Position numbers and translations under genes: made by a program
The notes under the pieces: model-generated
The model's input: the letters and a program-made list of their open reading frames with translations, nothing else
Told to the model about the DNA's origin: nothing
Database searches by the model: none
Shown here: piece after piece, positions 8,289 to 15,192 of the stretch
Layout of the letters: every line of letters begins with the position of its first letter
Numbering within the stretch: the stretch's first letter is position 1
NCBI GenBank assembly: GCA_036270875.1
Contig: DATBBR010000149.1
Coordinates: forward strand, 1 to 34,330
Source: Acidimicrobiales bacterium
GTDB lineage: Bacteria; Actinomycetota; Acidimicrobiia; Acidimicrobiales; AC-9
DNA length: 34,330 nt
Direction: 5' to 3'

Positions 8289-8308
8289 GCGCGCCGTCGG
8301 CGGCGCGC
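8289..8308. terminator. 8-bp GC hairpin with TCGG tetraloop, bidirectional terminator candidate
   Basis: GCGCGCCG (8289-8296) pairs perfectly with CGGCGCGC (8301-8308) around a TCGG loop. It starts two bases after the SDR stop and lies before the convergent metallophosphoesterase stop. No T-tract follows, as is common for actinobacterial hairpins. Structure and position are clear; function is inferred. Confidence 0.6.
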
Positions 8309-8327
8309 GCGACCTCATCGACCCCCG

Positions 8328-9203
8328 CTACGCCGAGCCGCTCCATGTCGACCTACTGGCCAAGGCTCCACGGATCGGAAGGACCGTCTGGTCGAAGGGC
8401 TGACGGTCATGGCCGACGGGCTGGATGATGACCTGCTGGTCGATCACCCAGAGGTCGAGGAAGTGGTGCCGGGCGTGGGCCGCGGCGGTGAAGCGTCGCT
8501 TGCCCGTGGCCCGGAGATGCGTGGCGGCGCCGGACACGATGTAGACCGTCCCGCTGATCGGCTTCGACCGTTGGTAGTCGTGCTCGTGACCGGCGAGCAC
8601 GAGGTCGACGCCGTGGCGCACGAAGGCAGGCCCGAACGACCGCCGCACGTCCCTCGACGATCCGTGCCAGCCAGCGGAGTATGGCGGGTGATGGAGGGCC
8701 ACGACACGGAAGGTGGCGTCGCTACCAGCGAGTGTTCGCTCGAGCCACGCTCCTTGCTCGCGGTCACCGGCGCGGGTGGAATCGAGCGCCAGCAGCTGCA
8801 CCGGCCCGAACTGGCGCTCGTACCAGCGGGCCGGCATTCCGAGACGGCGGGCGACCTCGTCAGGCTGGCCTCGGTCCACGTCGTGGTTCCCCAGGACGGC
8901 GACGAGGACGACGCCTCGGCCGAGGATCGGAGCCAGCGGGTCAAGGACGGCCTCACCGACGCGGGCGGGGTCGCCGTCCGGATAGATGTTGTCGCCCAGC
9001 AGCACCAGGGCGTCGAAGGGCCGGCGGGCGTGCTCGTCCACCATGGCGGCGACGCTCAGCTCGAGCTCGGCGGAGGGGTGCCCGACATCTCCAGCGATGG
9101 CCAGGCGAAGCCCGGCCGAGCCAACCTGGGCTGCCGTCAGCGGAACGACCAACGGCAGTTCGTTGCCCAGTACCCGGCGGGCGGCGCGGCGGACGAGGCC
9201 CAT
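8328..9203 (-). CDS. Calcineurin-like metallophosphoesterase
   Basis: The protein, about 291 residues, carries the full dinuclear metal site of the calcineurin-like phosphoesterase superfamily in order: GDVG, GDNIYPDGD, GNHDVDRG, HHPPYS and GHEHDYQR. The spacing and the GHEHDYQR ending resemble purple-acid-phosphatase-like enzymes. It should hydrolyse phosphate esters, but the substrate cannot be told. No clear signal peptide is visible; the N-terminus (MGLVRRAARRVLGNELPLVV) is basic with only a short hydrophobic run. I prefer ATG 9203, with GGGGA 4-5 nt upstream, over the GTG at 9206. It is convergent with the SDR gene and divergent from the kinase-response regulator gene. Confidence 0.88.
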   Translation of the reverse strand: MGLVRRAARRVLGNELPLVVPLTAAQVGSAGLRLAIAGDVGHPSAELELSVAAMVDEHARRPFDALVLLGDNIYPDGDPARVGEAVLDPLAPILGRGVVLVAVLGNHDVDRGQPDEVARRLGMPARWYERQFGPVQLLALDSTRAGDREQGAWLERTLAGSDATFRVVALHHPPYSAGWHGSSRDVRRSFGPAFVRHGVDLVLAGHEHDYQRSKPISGTVYIVSGAATHLRATGKRRFTAAAHARHHFLDLWVIDQQVIIQPVGHDRQPFDQTVLPIRGALASRSTWSGSA

Positions 9204-9392
9204 CACGTCCCCAGCATGCCCGCACCTGCGGCGCCCCGCCCGCGGGCGGCTCGTCCTCTGAACGGAACGAACCGGACAAATGCCATCACCGCCAACTCGC
9301 CCGCTGCGAACGACCCAGGCCGGGCATACTGGCCTTGCGAGGATCGCGCCGTGTCGTTGGCAGGGCAGGCGACCGAAGGGTGGACTACGTCG

Positions 9393-10937
9393 ATGAGGGT
9401 GTTGGACCAGCGCTACGAGCTAATCGACCACCTCGGCTCAGGTGCCATGGCCAGCGTCTGGAGTGCCCACGACCGGCGGTTGGCCCGGGAAGTCGCGGTC
9501 AAGATGCTGAGCCCGCAACTTGCGTCGGACCCGGCCTTTCGACAGCGATTCGAGCGCGAAGCGGTCCACGTGGCATCCCTCAAGCACCCCAATATCGTCA
9601 CCGTCTACGACGCCGGGAACGAGGGCGACACCTACTACATCGTCATGGAGCTGGTCGAAGGTGAGTCGCTCCAAGACAAGCTCGAGGCGACATCGCCGTA
9701 TCTCGGAGTGGACAGGACCGAGGAGATCGCCGCCCAGCTCCTCGCCGGCCTCAGCCACGCTCACGGCAAGGGAATCGTGCATCGGGACATCAAGCCAGCC
9801 AACATCCTGATGACCATTGACGGCACGGCGAAGCTCGTCGACTTCGGCATCGCCAGAGCAGCGGGCGATGTCGCGAGGGTGACGACGATGGGCGAGTTCA
9901 TGGGAACCCCCGCCTACGCGTCCCCAGAGCAGCTCGACGCACGGTCGGCCACCGCGGCGACGGACCTCTACTCGCTCGGGTGCGTTCTCTACGAGTGCCT
10001 CGCGGGTCACCCGCCCTTCGAGGCCGAGGTCCCGGTGGGGGTGATCGCCCAGCATCTCCAGGCGACACCTCGTTCCCTGCGCAAGGAAAGGCCGGAAGTA
10101 CCGCCCGCGCTGGAGACGCTCGTCCTGAGAGCGCTCGAGAAGGATCCCGGCCGCCGCTTCAGCTCCGCAGACGACATGAGCCGGGCTCTCCCGGCCCCGA
10201 ACGCCGCCGCCATGTCGGACACGTCACTGTCGACGGTCGTCCTGCCGAGGCGAACCGTCGAGGGCGGCGACCAGAGCGACCATGCCGCGCCGGCGCCGGG
10301 CCAGAGCCCGGTGCGGGCAATCGTCGTCGACGACCATCCGTTCTTCCGGGATGGCGTCACCAGAGGCCTGAGCGAGAGCGGGCGGATCGAGGTCGTCGGC
10401 GAGGCGGACAACGGCGCCGACGCGCTGGAGGTGATCAGGCGGGAGCGGCCCACCGTGGCCGTGGTGGACTACCAGATGCCCGAGATGGACGGACTGGACC
10501 TGGTGCACGCTGTCGTCGACGAGGACCTACCCACCAGGGTGCTGCTGCTGTCGGCTGTGGCCGACAGCGCTGTCGTCTTCCGTGCGCTGGAGGAGGGCGC
10601 CGCTGGCTACTTGTCCAAGGACGCCCGCCGCAAGGAGATCGTCGACGCCGTGCTCAGGGCGGCTGAGGGCCAGACCGTGCTCCCCCCTGAGCTGGCGGGC
10701 GAGCTTGCCGGCGAGATCCGACACCGGGCCCGCAGCCAGACCTCGGCGCCGACCGACCAGGAGATCGAGGTGTTGCAGGCGTTCGCCAGGGGCAGGTCCA
10801 TCCCGCAGGTTGCCGCCGAGCTCGATCTCGGGGTGAGCGCGGTCAGGACCCAGGCCCAGCGCCTGTACGAGAAGCTCGGCGTCTCCGACCGGACGGCGGC
10901 GGTCGCCGAAGCGATGCGGCGCGGGCTCCTGAAGTAG
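9393..10937 (+). CDS. Ser/Thr protein kinase fused to a NarL-type response regulator
   Basis: This 514-residue protein joins two signalling systems. Residues 8-265 are a Hanks-type kinase: glycine loop GSGAMASV (15-22), K37 (VAVK), catalytic D132 and N137 (HRDIKPAN), D150 (DFG) and SPEQ 178-181. After a linker (about 266-305, rich in Ser, Ala and Pro), residues 306-425 are a receiver domain with D313/D314, phospho-acceptor D359 (VVDYQMPEMDG), S387 and K409. Residues 450-510 are a LuxR-type helix-turn-helix (AAELDLGVSAVRTQAQRLYE then KLGVSDR). There is no membrane segment. ATG 9393 fits the usual distance to RYEL. An in-frame GTG at 9351, six bases after GAGGAT, is an alternative leaderless start. 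A NarL-family histidine kinase converges on it, 18 bp away, and is the likely partner. Confidence 0.9.
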   Translation: MRVLDQRYELIDHLGSGAMASVWSAHDRRLAREVAVKMLSPQLASDPAFRQRFEREAVHVASLKHPNIVTVYDAGNEGDTYYIVMELVEGESLQDKLEATSPYLGVDRTEEIAAQLLAGLSHAHGKGIVHRDIKPANILMTIDGTAKLVDFGIARAAGDVARVTTMGEFMGTPAYASPEQLDARSATAATDLYSLGCVLYECLAGHPPFEAEVPVGVIAQHLQATPRSLRKERPEVPPALETLVLRALEKDPGRRFSSADDMSRALPAPNAAAMSDTSLSTVVLPRRTVEGGDQSDHAAPAPGQSPVRAIVVDDHPFFRDGVTRGLSESGRIEVVGEADNGADALEVIRRERPTVAVVDYQMPEMDGLDLVHAVVDEDLPTRVLLLSAVADSAVVFRALEEGAAGYLSKDARRKEIVDAVLRAAEGQTVLPPELAGELAGEIRHRARSQTSAPTDQEIEVLQAFARGRSIPQVAAELDLGVSAVRTQAQRLYEKLGVSDRTAAVAEAMRRGLLK

Positions 10938-10955
10938 GCGAACCGGCCCGGGGGT

Positions 10956-12209
10956 CTACAACCGTCCGTTGGCAGTGGTCGGCGCACAGGGCACGTCGAC
11001 CGTGGCGATCGTGCCCGACGGGCTTGCTCCGGTCATGCTGAGACCGCCACCCGCTGCTTGGAGTCGTACGCGGTGCGACGCCAACCCGATGTGACCACGA
11101 TCGAGGCTCGCTTCCACGGCACCGTCTGGGATCCCGCACCCGTCGTCGGCGATCACCAGCTGGGCGAGCTCGCCGGAGCGGGCGAGGTTGATATGCACGG
11201 CGCTGGCCCCGGCGTGCTTGACGATATTGCTGAGCAGCTCTCGGGCGGTCGCGTAGAGAAGTCCGTCCGCCGGGCTGCGCGCCCCTTCCTCCCAGCCATC
11301 GAGCTCGAGCGTGACGGCGAAGCCACCGCGGGCCTCGGTGGTGCGGGCCAGGTCTCGGAGCGCCTGGGCCAGGCCCAAGCGCTCGAGCACGGCAGGGTGC
11401 AGCTCGGCGACGGTCGACCGGAGCAGCCGGGAGGACTCAGTGAGGGCCTCGTCGAGACGGTCGAGCGCCGCTGGGTCGCTCTGGACGTCTTCGACGTCGT
11501 GGCGAGCCGCCAGGACGTACTGCAGCGCGCCGTCATGGAGACGCTCGGCCAGCTGCCGACGCTCTCGATCCTCGGTTGTCATCACCTCGGTGAGCAGGCT
11601 CGTGCGATCTCCGACCAATCGGCCGATCGTCGCAACCCGAGACTGTTGGATCCGGGTGAGAGCGATGCAGCCGGCTCCCAGCCCCGCCAGGACGAGGGCG
11701 CGGAGGAGGACCGACGACCAGGGCTCCCCGTTCGCCGACTGTGTCACGATGCTCACCGCGAGGTACACGGCGACGGTCGGAACGACAACGGCTGCGCAGA
11801 CGCCCGGCCGAAGCTGGGTCGCCGCCAGCAGGGGGATGACGAAGAAGCCGTTGATGAGGACGTCCGCCGTCCAGCTCTGGCTCGCCGCCACCCCGGCGAG
11901 CACGGTGAGGCCACCCAGCGCCAGGACGTCGACGAACAGCGCCAACCAGACGAACCGCACCGGAGCCGGGCCCCCCCGCTCGCTCCACACGGCGACGCCG
12001 ACCGCCCACAGGCCGTAGATGGAGACGATGACGTATGACGCGAGAGCGTGGTGCTCGGGGGGGACGATCGCGACCGTCAGGGCCACGAACACGACCAATA
12101 GGCCACGGAGGACGAGCTGCAGGCGAACCCCGTTGTATGCGTGCTCGAGCACGATGGCGTCGAGCTCGGGGCTGGTGGCCGGATCCGCCTCGCCCATCTC
12201 TTCGGCCAC
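10956..12209 (-). CDS. Membrane histidine kinase, NarL/DegS family (HisKA_3)
   Basis: This sensor kinase of 417 residues should autophosphorylate and pass phosphate to a NarL-type receiver. Residues about 30-185 hold roughly six membrane helices with little periplasmic sequence, so the signal is probably sensed in or at the membrane. The dimerisation box holds H225 (RERRQLAERLHDGALQYVL). The ATPase domain shows the N box ELLSNIVKHAGAS, the DDGCGIPDG box and GHIGLASHR. I choose the GTG at 12209 because GAGGGGGAG lies 6 nt upstream; longer open frame exists but reads into the divergent DUF72 gene. Its gene converges on the kinase-response regulator fusion with an 18-bp gap, so the two stop codons nearly meet. 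Partnership is inferred from position and family. Confidence 0.9.
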   Translation of the reverse strand: MAEEMGEADPATSPELDAIVLEHAYNGVRLQLVLRGLLVVFVALTVAIVPPEHHALASYVIVSIYGLWAVGVAVWSERGGPAPVRFVWLALFVDVLALGGLTVLAGVAASQSWTADVLINGFFVIPLLAATQLRPGVCAAVVVPTVAVYLAVSIVTQSANGEPWSSVLLRALVLAGLGAGCIALTRIQQSRVATIGRLVGDRTSLLTEVMTTEDRERRQLAERLHDGALQYVLAARHDVEDVQSDPAALDRLDEALTESSRLLRSTVAELHPAVLERLGLAQALRDLARTTEARGGFAVTLELDGWEEGARSPADGLLYATARELLSNIVKHAGASAVHINLARSGELAQLVIADDGCGIPDGAVEASLDRGHIGLASHRVRLQAAGGGLSMTGASPSGTIATVDVPCAPTTANGRL

Positions 12210-12254
12210 GGTCACCTCCCCCTCGACACTGTCGAGGGTACCTCGCCAAACTGG

Positions 12255-12260
12255 AAAGAT
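12255..12260 (+). promoter_or_regulatory. Candidate -10 (AAAGAT) of a leaderless DUF72 transcript
   Basis: AAAGAT keeps the critical second A and final T of TANNNT and is followed by exactly six bases and the GTG at 12267. No Shine-Dalgarno sequence precedes that GTG. It lies in the 57-bp divergent gap with the histidine kinase. Confidence 0.4.
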
Positions 12261-12266
12261 GGCGCC

Positions 12267-13139
12267 GTGACCGGACGCATCCTCGTCGGGACGGCTTCGT
12301 GGACGGACCGCTCGCTGATCGCCTCGGGCTGGTATCCCGAGGGAGTTACCTCGGCCGAGGATCGCCTGCGCCACTACGCCTCGCGCTTTCGACTGGTCGA
12401 GGTGGACAGCACGTACTACGCCCTTCCCCGCCAGGTGATGGCACGAGACTGGGCCAGCCGGACGCCGTCGGATTTCACCTTCGACGTCAAGGCGTTCTCA
12501 CTCCTGACCCAGCACCCGGCGCGACGCCAGGCTCTGCCGAGGGGCATCGAGGTCGAATCGGACAAGGAGACCGTCTACCTCAGGCACCTGGACGAGCGCG
12601 GGCTCGGTCAGCTCTGGGACCGGTTCCTCGACGGTGTCGACCCGCTGCGGCGCACCAACAAGCTCGGCTGTCTCCTGTTTCAGTTTCCGCCCTGGTTCTC
12701 GTCGAGGAGCGCCAACCGCGAGTACGTGGTCGACTGCGCCGATCGGGCAGCCGCCGACCGCATCGCCGTCGAGCTGCGCCACCCGAGCTGGTTCCGGCCC
12801 GAGGAGCGTGACCGGACGCTCAGCTTGCTGGCCGAGCACTCGATCGCGCTGGTGTGTGCAGACATGCCCCAGCGGGTCGACAAGGCGATCCCTCGGTTCG
12901 CCGCGGCGACGTCCACCGAGCTGGCCGTGGTCAAGTTCCACGGGCGAAACCGAGAGGGGTGGAAACGGTCCTCGTTCGCCGGGCTCACCGACTACCGCTA
13001 CCGGCCCCGCGAGCTGGAAGGTTGGATCCCGGACCTCCGTCGTCTGGCCGAACAGGCCAAAGAGGTGCACGTCGTGTTCAGGAACATGCACGGCGACAAC
13101 GCGGTCACCAACGCCGAGCAGCTCCTGGAACGGCTGTGA
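12267..13139 (+). CDS. DUF72 family protein (YecE-like TIM barrel)
   Basis: The 290-residue protein matches the DUF72 family throughout. Motifs in order are GTASWTD near the N-terminus, VEVDSTYYALP, FTFDVKAFSLLT, LLFQFPPWF, AVELRHPSW, VVKFHGRN and the end block VFRNMHGDNAVTNA. The family has a TIM-barrel fold and no settled biochemical role. The length is typical. The GTG at 12267 gives the expected N-terminus two residues before GRILVGTASW and is probably a leaderless start. It is divergent from the histidine kinase and 44 bp ahead of the thioredoxin-like/UGSC operon on the same strand. That operon has its own -10 candidate, so co-transcription is not required. Confidence 0.92.
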   Translation: MTGRILVGTASWTDRSLIASGWYPEGVTSAEDRLRHYASRFRLVEVDSTYYALPRQVMARDWASRTPSDFTFDVKAFSLLTQHPARRQALPRGIEVESDKETVYLRHLDERGLGQLWDRFLDGVDPLRRTNKLGCLLFQFPPWFSSRSANREYVVDCADRAAADRIAVELRHPSWFRPEERDRTLSLLAEHSIALVCADMPQRVDKAIPRFAAATSTELAVVKFHGRNREGWKRSSFAGLTDYRYRPRELEGWIPDLRRLAEQAKEVHVVFRNMHGDNAVTNAEQLLERL

Positions 13140-13171
13140 CCCACCACGCCTGGAGTCGCAGGTTCCTCCTC

Positions 13172-13177
13172 TAGCCT
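13172..13177 (+). promoter_or_regulatory. -10 element TAGCCT of the UGSC operon, probable leaderless start
   Basis: TAGCCT is followed by exactly six bases and the GTG at 13184. No ribosome-binding sequence lies close to that GTG. This is the same arrangement as at 6501 and is the likely promoter of the three-gene selenoprotein operon. Confidence 0.5.
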
Positions 13178-13183
13178 GTTGGC

Positions 13184-14638
13184 GTGTCCCGTCCTCGGAT
13201 ACCGCCAGGCGTGCCGGACGGCATCGTGGCCGTGGTCAAGCGTGAATGCGAGACGTGTGTGTCCATCACCCCGGTCCTGGCCCAACTGCGACGCGCCGGC
13301 GTGCCTCTGACCGTGTACACCCAGGATGATCCCGCGTTCCCCGCGGACGTTCCTGATGTCGTGGACGACACCGAGCTGCGCGTGTCGTGGGCCCTCGACC
13401 TCGTCACCGTGCCGACCTTGCTGCGTTTCGAAGGAGGCGTCGAGGTGGCCAGGACGCAGGGCTGGCACAGGCCGCGCTGGGAGGATCTCACCGGCGTCGC
13501 CGGGCTCGGCCCCGATCTCCCCGAGCTCCGTCCCGGTTGCGGGTCGCGCACGGCAGATCCCGCTACGGCCGACGAGCTCGCGGTGCGATTCGCGTCGGGT
13601 CGGCTGCGGGCCCGGCGGGTGGCGCTGGGCTACTCGGAGGACGACACCGAGGCGGCGTTCGACCGGGGATGGACCGACGGGCTTCCGGTCGTCCCGCCAA
13701 CCGAGTCCAGGGTGCTGCGCATGCTCGAGGGGACCCAGCGGGCCGCCGACGAGGTGGTGGCGATCGTTCCGCCTGATCTGGTCGAGTGCACCGTCGAGAA
13801 GGCGGCGATCAACGCGGTCATGGCCGGCTGCCGACCCGAGTACCTGCCGCTCGTGCTGACTGCGGTCGAGGCCTTGTGCACCGACGAGTTCAATGGCCAC
13901 GGGCTCCTGGCGACGACGTACTTCTCCGGGCCGGCCGTGATCGTGAACGGTCCGATCCGTCACGCGATCGGCATGAACTCGGGCGCCAACGTCCTGGGGC
14001 AGGGGAACCGGGCCAACGCCACCATCGGTCGGGCGCTGCAGCTGGTCGTGCGCAACGTCGGCGGGGGAGTGCCCGGCGGTGTCGACCGGGCGACCCTCGG
14101 CAACCCGGGCAAGTACACGTTCTGCTTCGCCGAGGACGAGGAGGGATCTCCCTGGGAGCCGTTGTCGGTCGAGCGGGGGGTCGCTCCCGGTGGATCGGCC
14201 GTCACGCTGTTCGCCGGCGAGGGGCCCCGCGGCGTCGTCGATCAGCTGTCGCGGACGCCCGAGTCCCTCGCCAGATCGTTCGCTGGGAGCCTGCGAACCG
14301 TCGGCCACCACAAGCTGGCGCTCGGCTTCGATGCCATGGTCGTGGTGAGCCCCGAGCACGCCCGGGTCTTTCGCGAGGGGGCGTGGACCAAGGCCAGGCT
14401 CCGGAACGAGCTGCTCGAGCTCCTCACCGTGCCGGGGGCGGAGCTCGTCCGCGGCGCCGACGGGTGCGACGAGGGCCTGCCGGCGGGCCTGGAGGAGGCC
14501 GCCATCCCGAAGTTCCGCCCCGACGGGCTGTGGTTCGTCCACGCCGGCGGGCGAGCCGGGCTGTTCTCGTCCATCATTGGAAGCTGGATCAACGGACCCG
14601 GCGGCAGCCAGGCCGTGACCCGGGAGGTAGGGGTATGA
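13184..14638 (+). CDS. Thioredoxin-like domain fused to a large conserved domain of unknown function, partner of the UGSC selenoprotein
   Basis: The 484-residue protein has two parts. Residues about 10-115 look thioredoxin-like: a redox C22-E-T-C25 after a beta strand (IVAVVKRECETC) and a Thr-Val-cis-Pro-type turn at VTVPTLLRFEGG (about 76-87). Residues about 150-484 are a conserved domain I cannot name, marked by GWTDGLPVVPPTESRV (163-178), CTDEFNGHGLLATTYFSGPA and MNSGANVLGQGNRANATIGR. No function is known to me for it. A further Cys (C120, PGCGS) lies after the thioredoxin-like part. The stop overlaps the ATG of the selenoprotein (ATGA at 14635-14638), which implies translational coupling and a working partnership. 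The CxxC could reduce or be reduced by the Sec centre; this is inference. Confidence 0.8.
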   Translation: MSRPRIPPGVPDGIVAVVKRECETCVSITPVLAQLRRAGVPLTVYTQDDPAFPADVPDVVDDTELRVSWALDLVTVPTLLRFEGGVEVARTQGWHRPRWEDLTGVAGLGPDLPELRPGCGSRTADPATADELAVRFASGRLRARRVALGYSEDDTEAAFDRGWTDGLPVVPPTESRVLRMLEGTQRAADEVVAIVPPDLVECTVEKAAINAVMAGCRPEYLPLVLTAVEALCTDEFNGHGLLATTYFSGPAVIVNGPIRHAIGMNSGANVLGQGNRANATIGRALQLVVRNVGGGVPGGVDRATLGNPGKYTFCFAEDEEGSPWEPLSVERGVAPGGSAVTLFAGEGPRGVVDQLSRTPESLARSFAGSLRTVGHHKLALGFDAMVVVSPEHARVFREGAWTKARLRNELLELLTVPGAELVRGADGCDEGLPAGLEEAAIPKFRPDGLWFVHAGGRAGLFSSIIGSWINGPGGSQAVTREVGV

Positions 14639-15192
14639 CGAGCGACGCCGGTACCGTCCTGTTGGACCCGACCGGTGAGCGTCGGCCCGCGACACGACCG
14701 CGGGTGGCCCGGCCATCGTCGCTGGAGGGCCTGACGGTCGGGCTGCTGGACATCTCGAAGCCACGGGGCGACGTCTTTCTGAGTGCGCTGGAGTCGGCGC
14801 TGACGTCACGGGTCTCAGACCTGCGGGTCGTCCGCTACCGCAAGCCCACCTTCGCCAAGGTGGCGCCGGTCGACCTGCGCCACGAGATCACTACCAAGTG
14901 TGACCTCGTGATCGAGGCGCTCGCCGACTGAGGCAGCTGCACGTCGTGCAGTGTGCACGACATCGCCGACCTGGAGACCCGGGGCCTCCCGGGGGTGTTC
15001 GTCGCCTCCACCGAGTTCATCGCCGCCGCTGCGACGCAGGCTCGCGCCCTGGGCTTCGATCCCGCCCGGGTGTTCGTGCCCCACCCGATCCAGGACCGGA
15101 CCGACGAGGAGATGCGTGCCCTCGCCGACGACGCCGTCGACGAGATCCTCGCCGCCGTGGCCGAGACCGGAGCCCGTCGCACCTCGCCGTGA
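14635..15192 (+). CDS. UGSC-family selenoprotein (in-frame UGA read as selenocysteine)
   Basis: Read through TGA 14929-14931 as selenocysteine, this frame encodes 185 residues. Residues 1-98 end in VIEALAD. U99 follows, then G100-S101-C102-T-S-C105-S-V-H-D. The rest, to residue 185, continues as a normal domain (LPGVFVASTEFI, ARVFVPHPIQDRT). The U-G-S-C tetrapeptide is the signature of the UGSC family, known from predicted bacterial selenoproteins with Cys homologues. Support for readthrough is fourfold: the frame stays open for 87 codons after the TGA, composition stays coding, both ends overlap neighbouring genes (ATGA before, GTGA after), and a SECIS-like hairpin follows. Its biochemical role is unknown; a redox role with the CxxC protein upstream is likely. 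Standard calling would split it into two fragments of 98 and about 79 residues. Confidence 0.88.
14929..14931 (+). other. Selenocysteine codon (UGA, Sec99)
   Basis: This TGA is in frame with both flanking halves and is followed by GGC AGC TGC (Gly-Ser-Cys). It is read as selenocysteine in the UGSC protein rather than as a stop. No selA, selB, selD or tRNA-Sec lies in the window, so the machinery must be encoded elsewhere. Confidence 0.85.
14943..14961 (+). promoter_or_regulatory. Candidate bacterial SECIS hairpin
   Basis: GTCGTGCA (14943-14950) pairs perfectly with TGCACGAC (14954-14961) around a GUG loop. The loop starts 19 nt after the UGA, and G is in the first loop position; both fit the usual description of bacterial SECIS elements read by SelB. 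A competing 6-bp hairpin (CTGCAC 14936-14941 with GTGCAG 14945-14950) lies too close to the UGA. Function needs a structure search to confirm. Confidence 0.65.

Noticed and set aside
12998-14809. Minus-strand open frame of about 600 codons across the thioredoxin-like gene
   Set aside because: Low-complexity Arg/Gly/Pro composition and no motifs; it is antisense to a well-supported gene.
14929-14931. TGA as an ordinary stop, giving a 98-residue protein and a separate 79-residue ORF from GTG 14953
   Set aside because: The frame continues as Gly-Ser-Cys with coding character to a stop overlapping the GH3 start. A SECIS-like hairpin follows, and the UGSC motif is a known selenoprotein signature.
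14936-14950. CTGCAC/GTGCAG hairpin as the SECIS element
   Set aside because: Its loop lies only 10 nt after the UGA, closer than usual for bacterial SECIS, and it is shorter than the overlapping 8-bp hairpin at 14943-14961.
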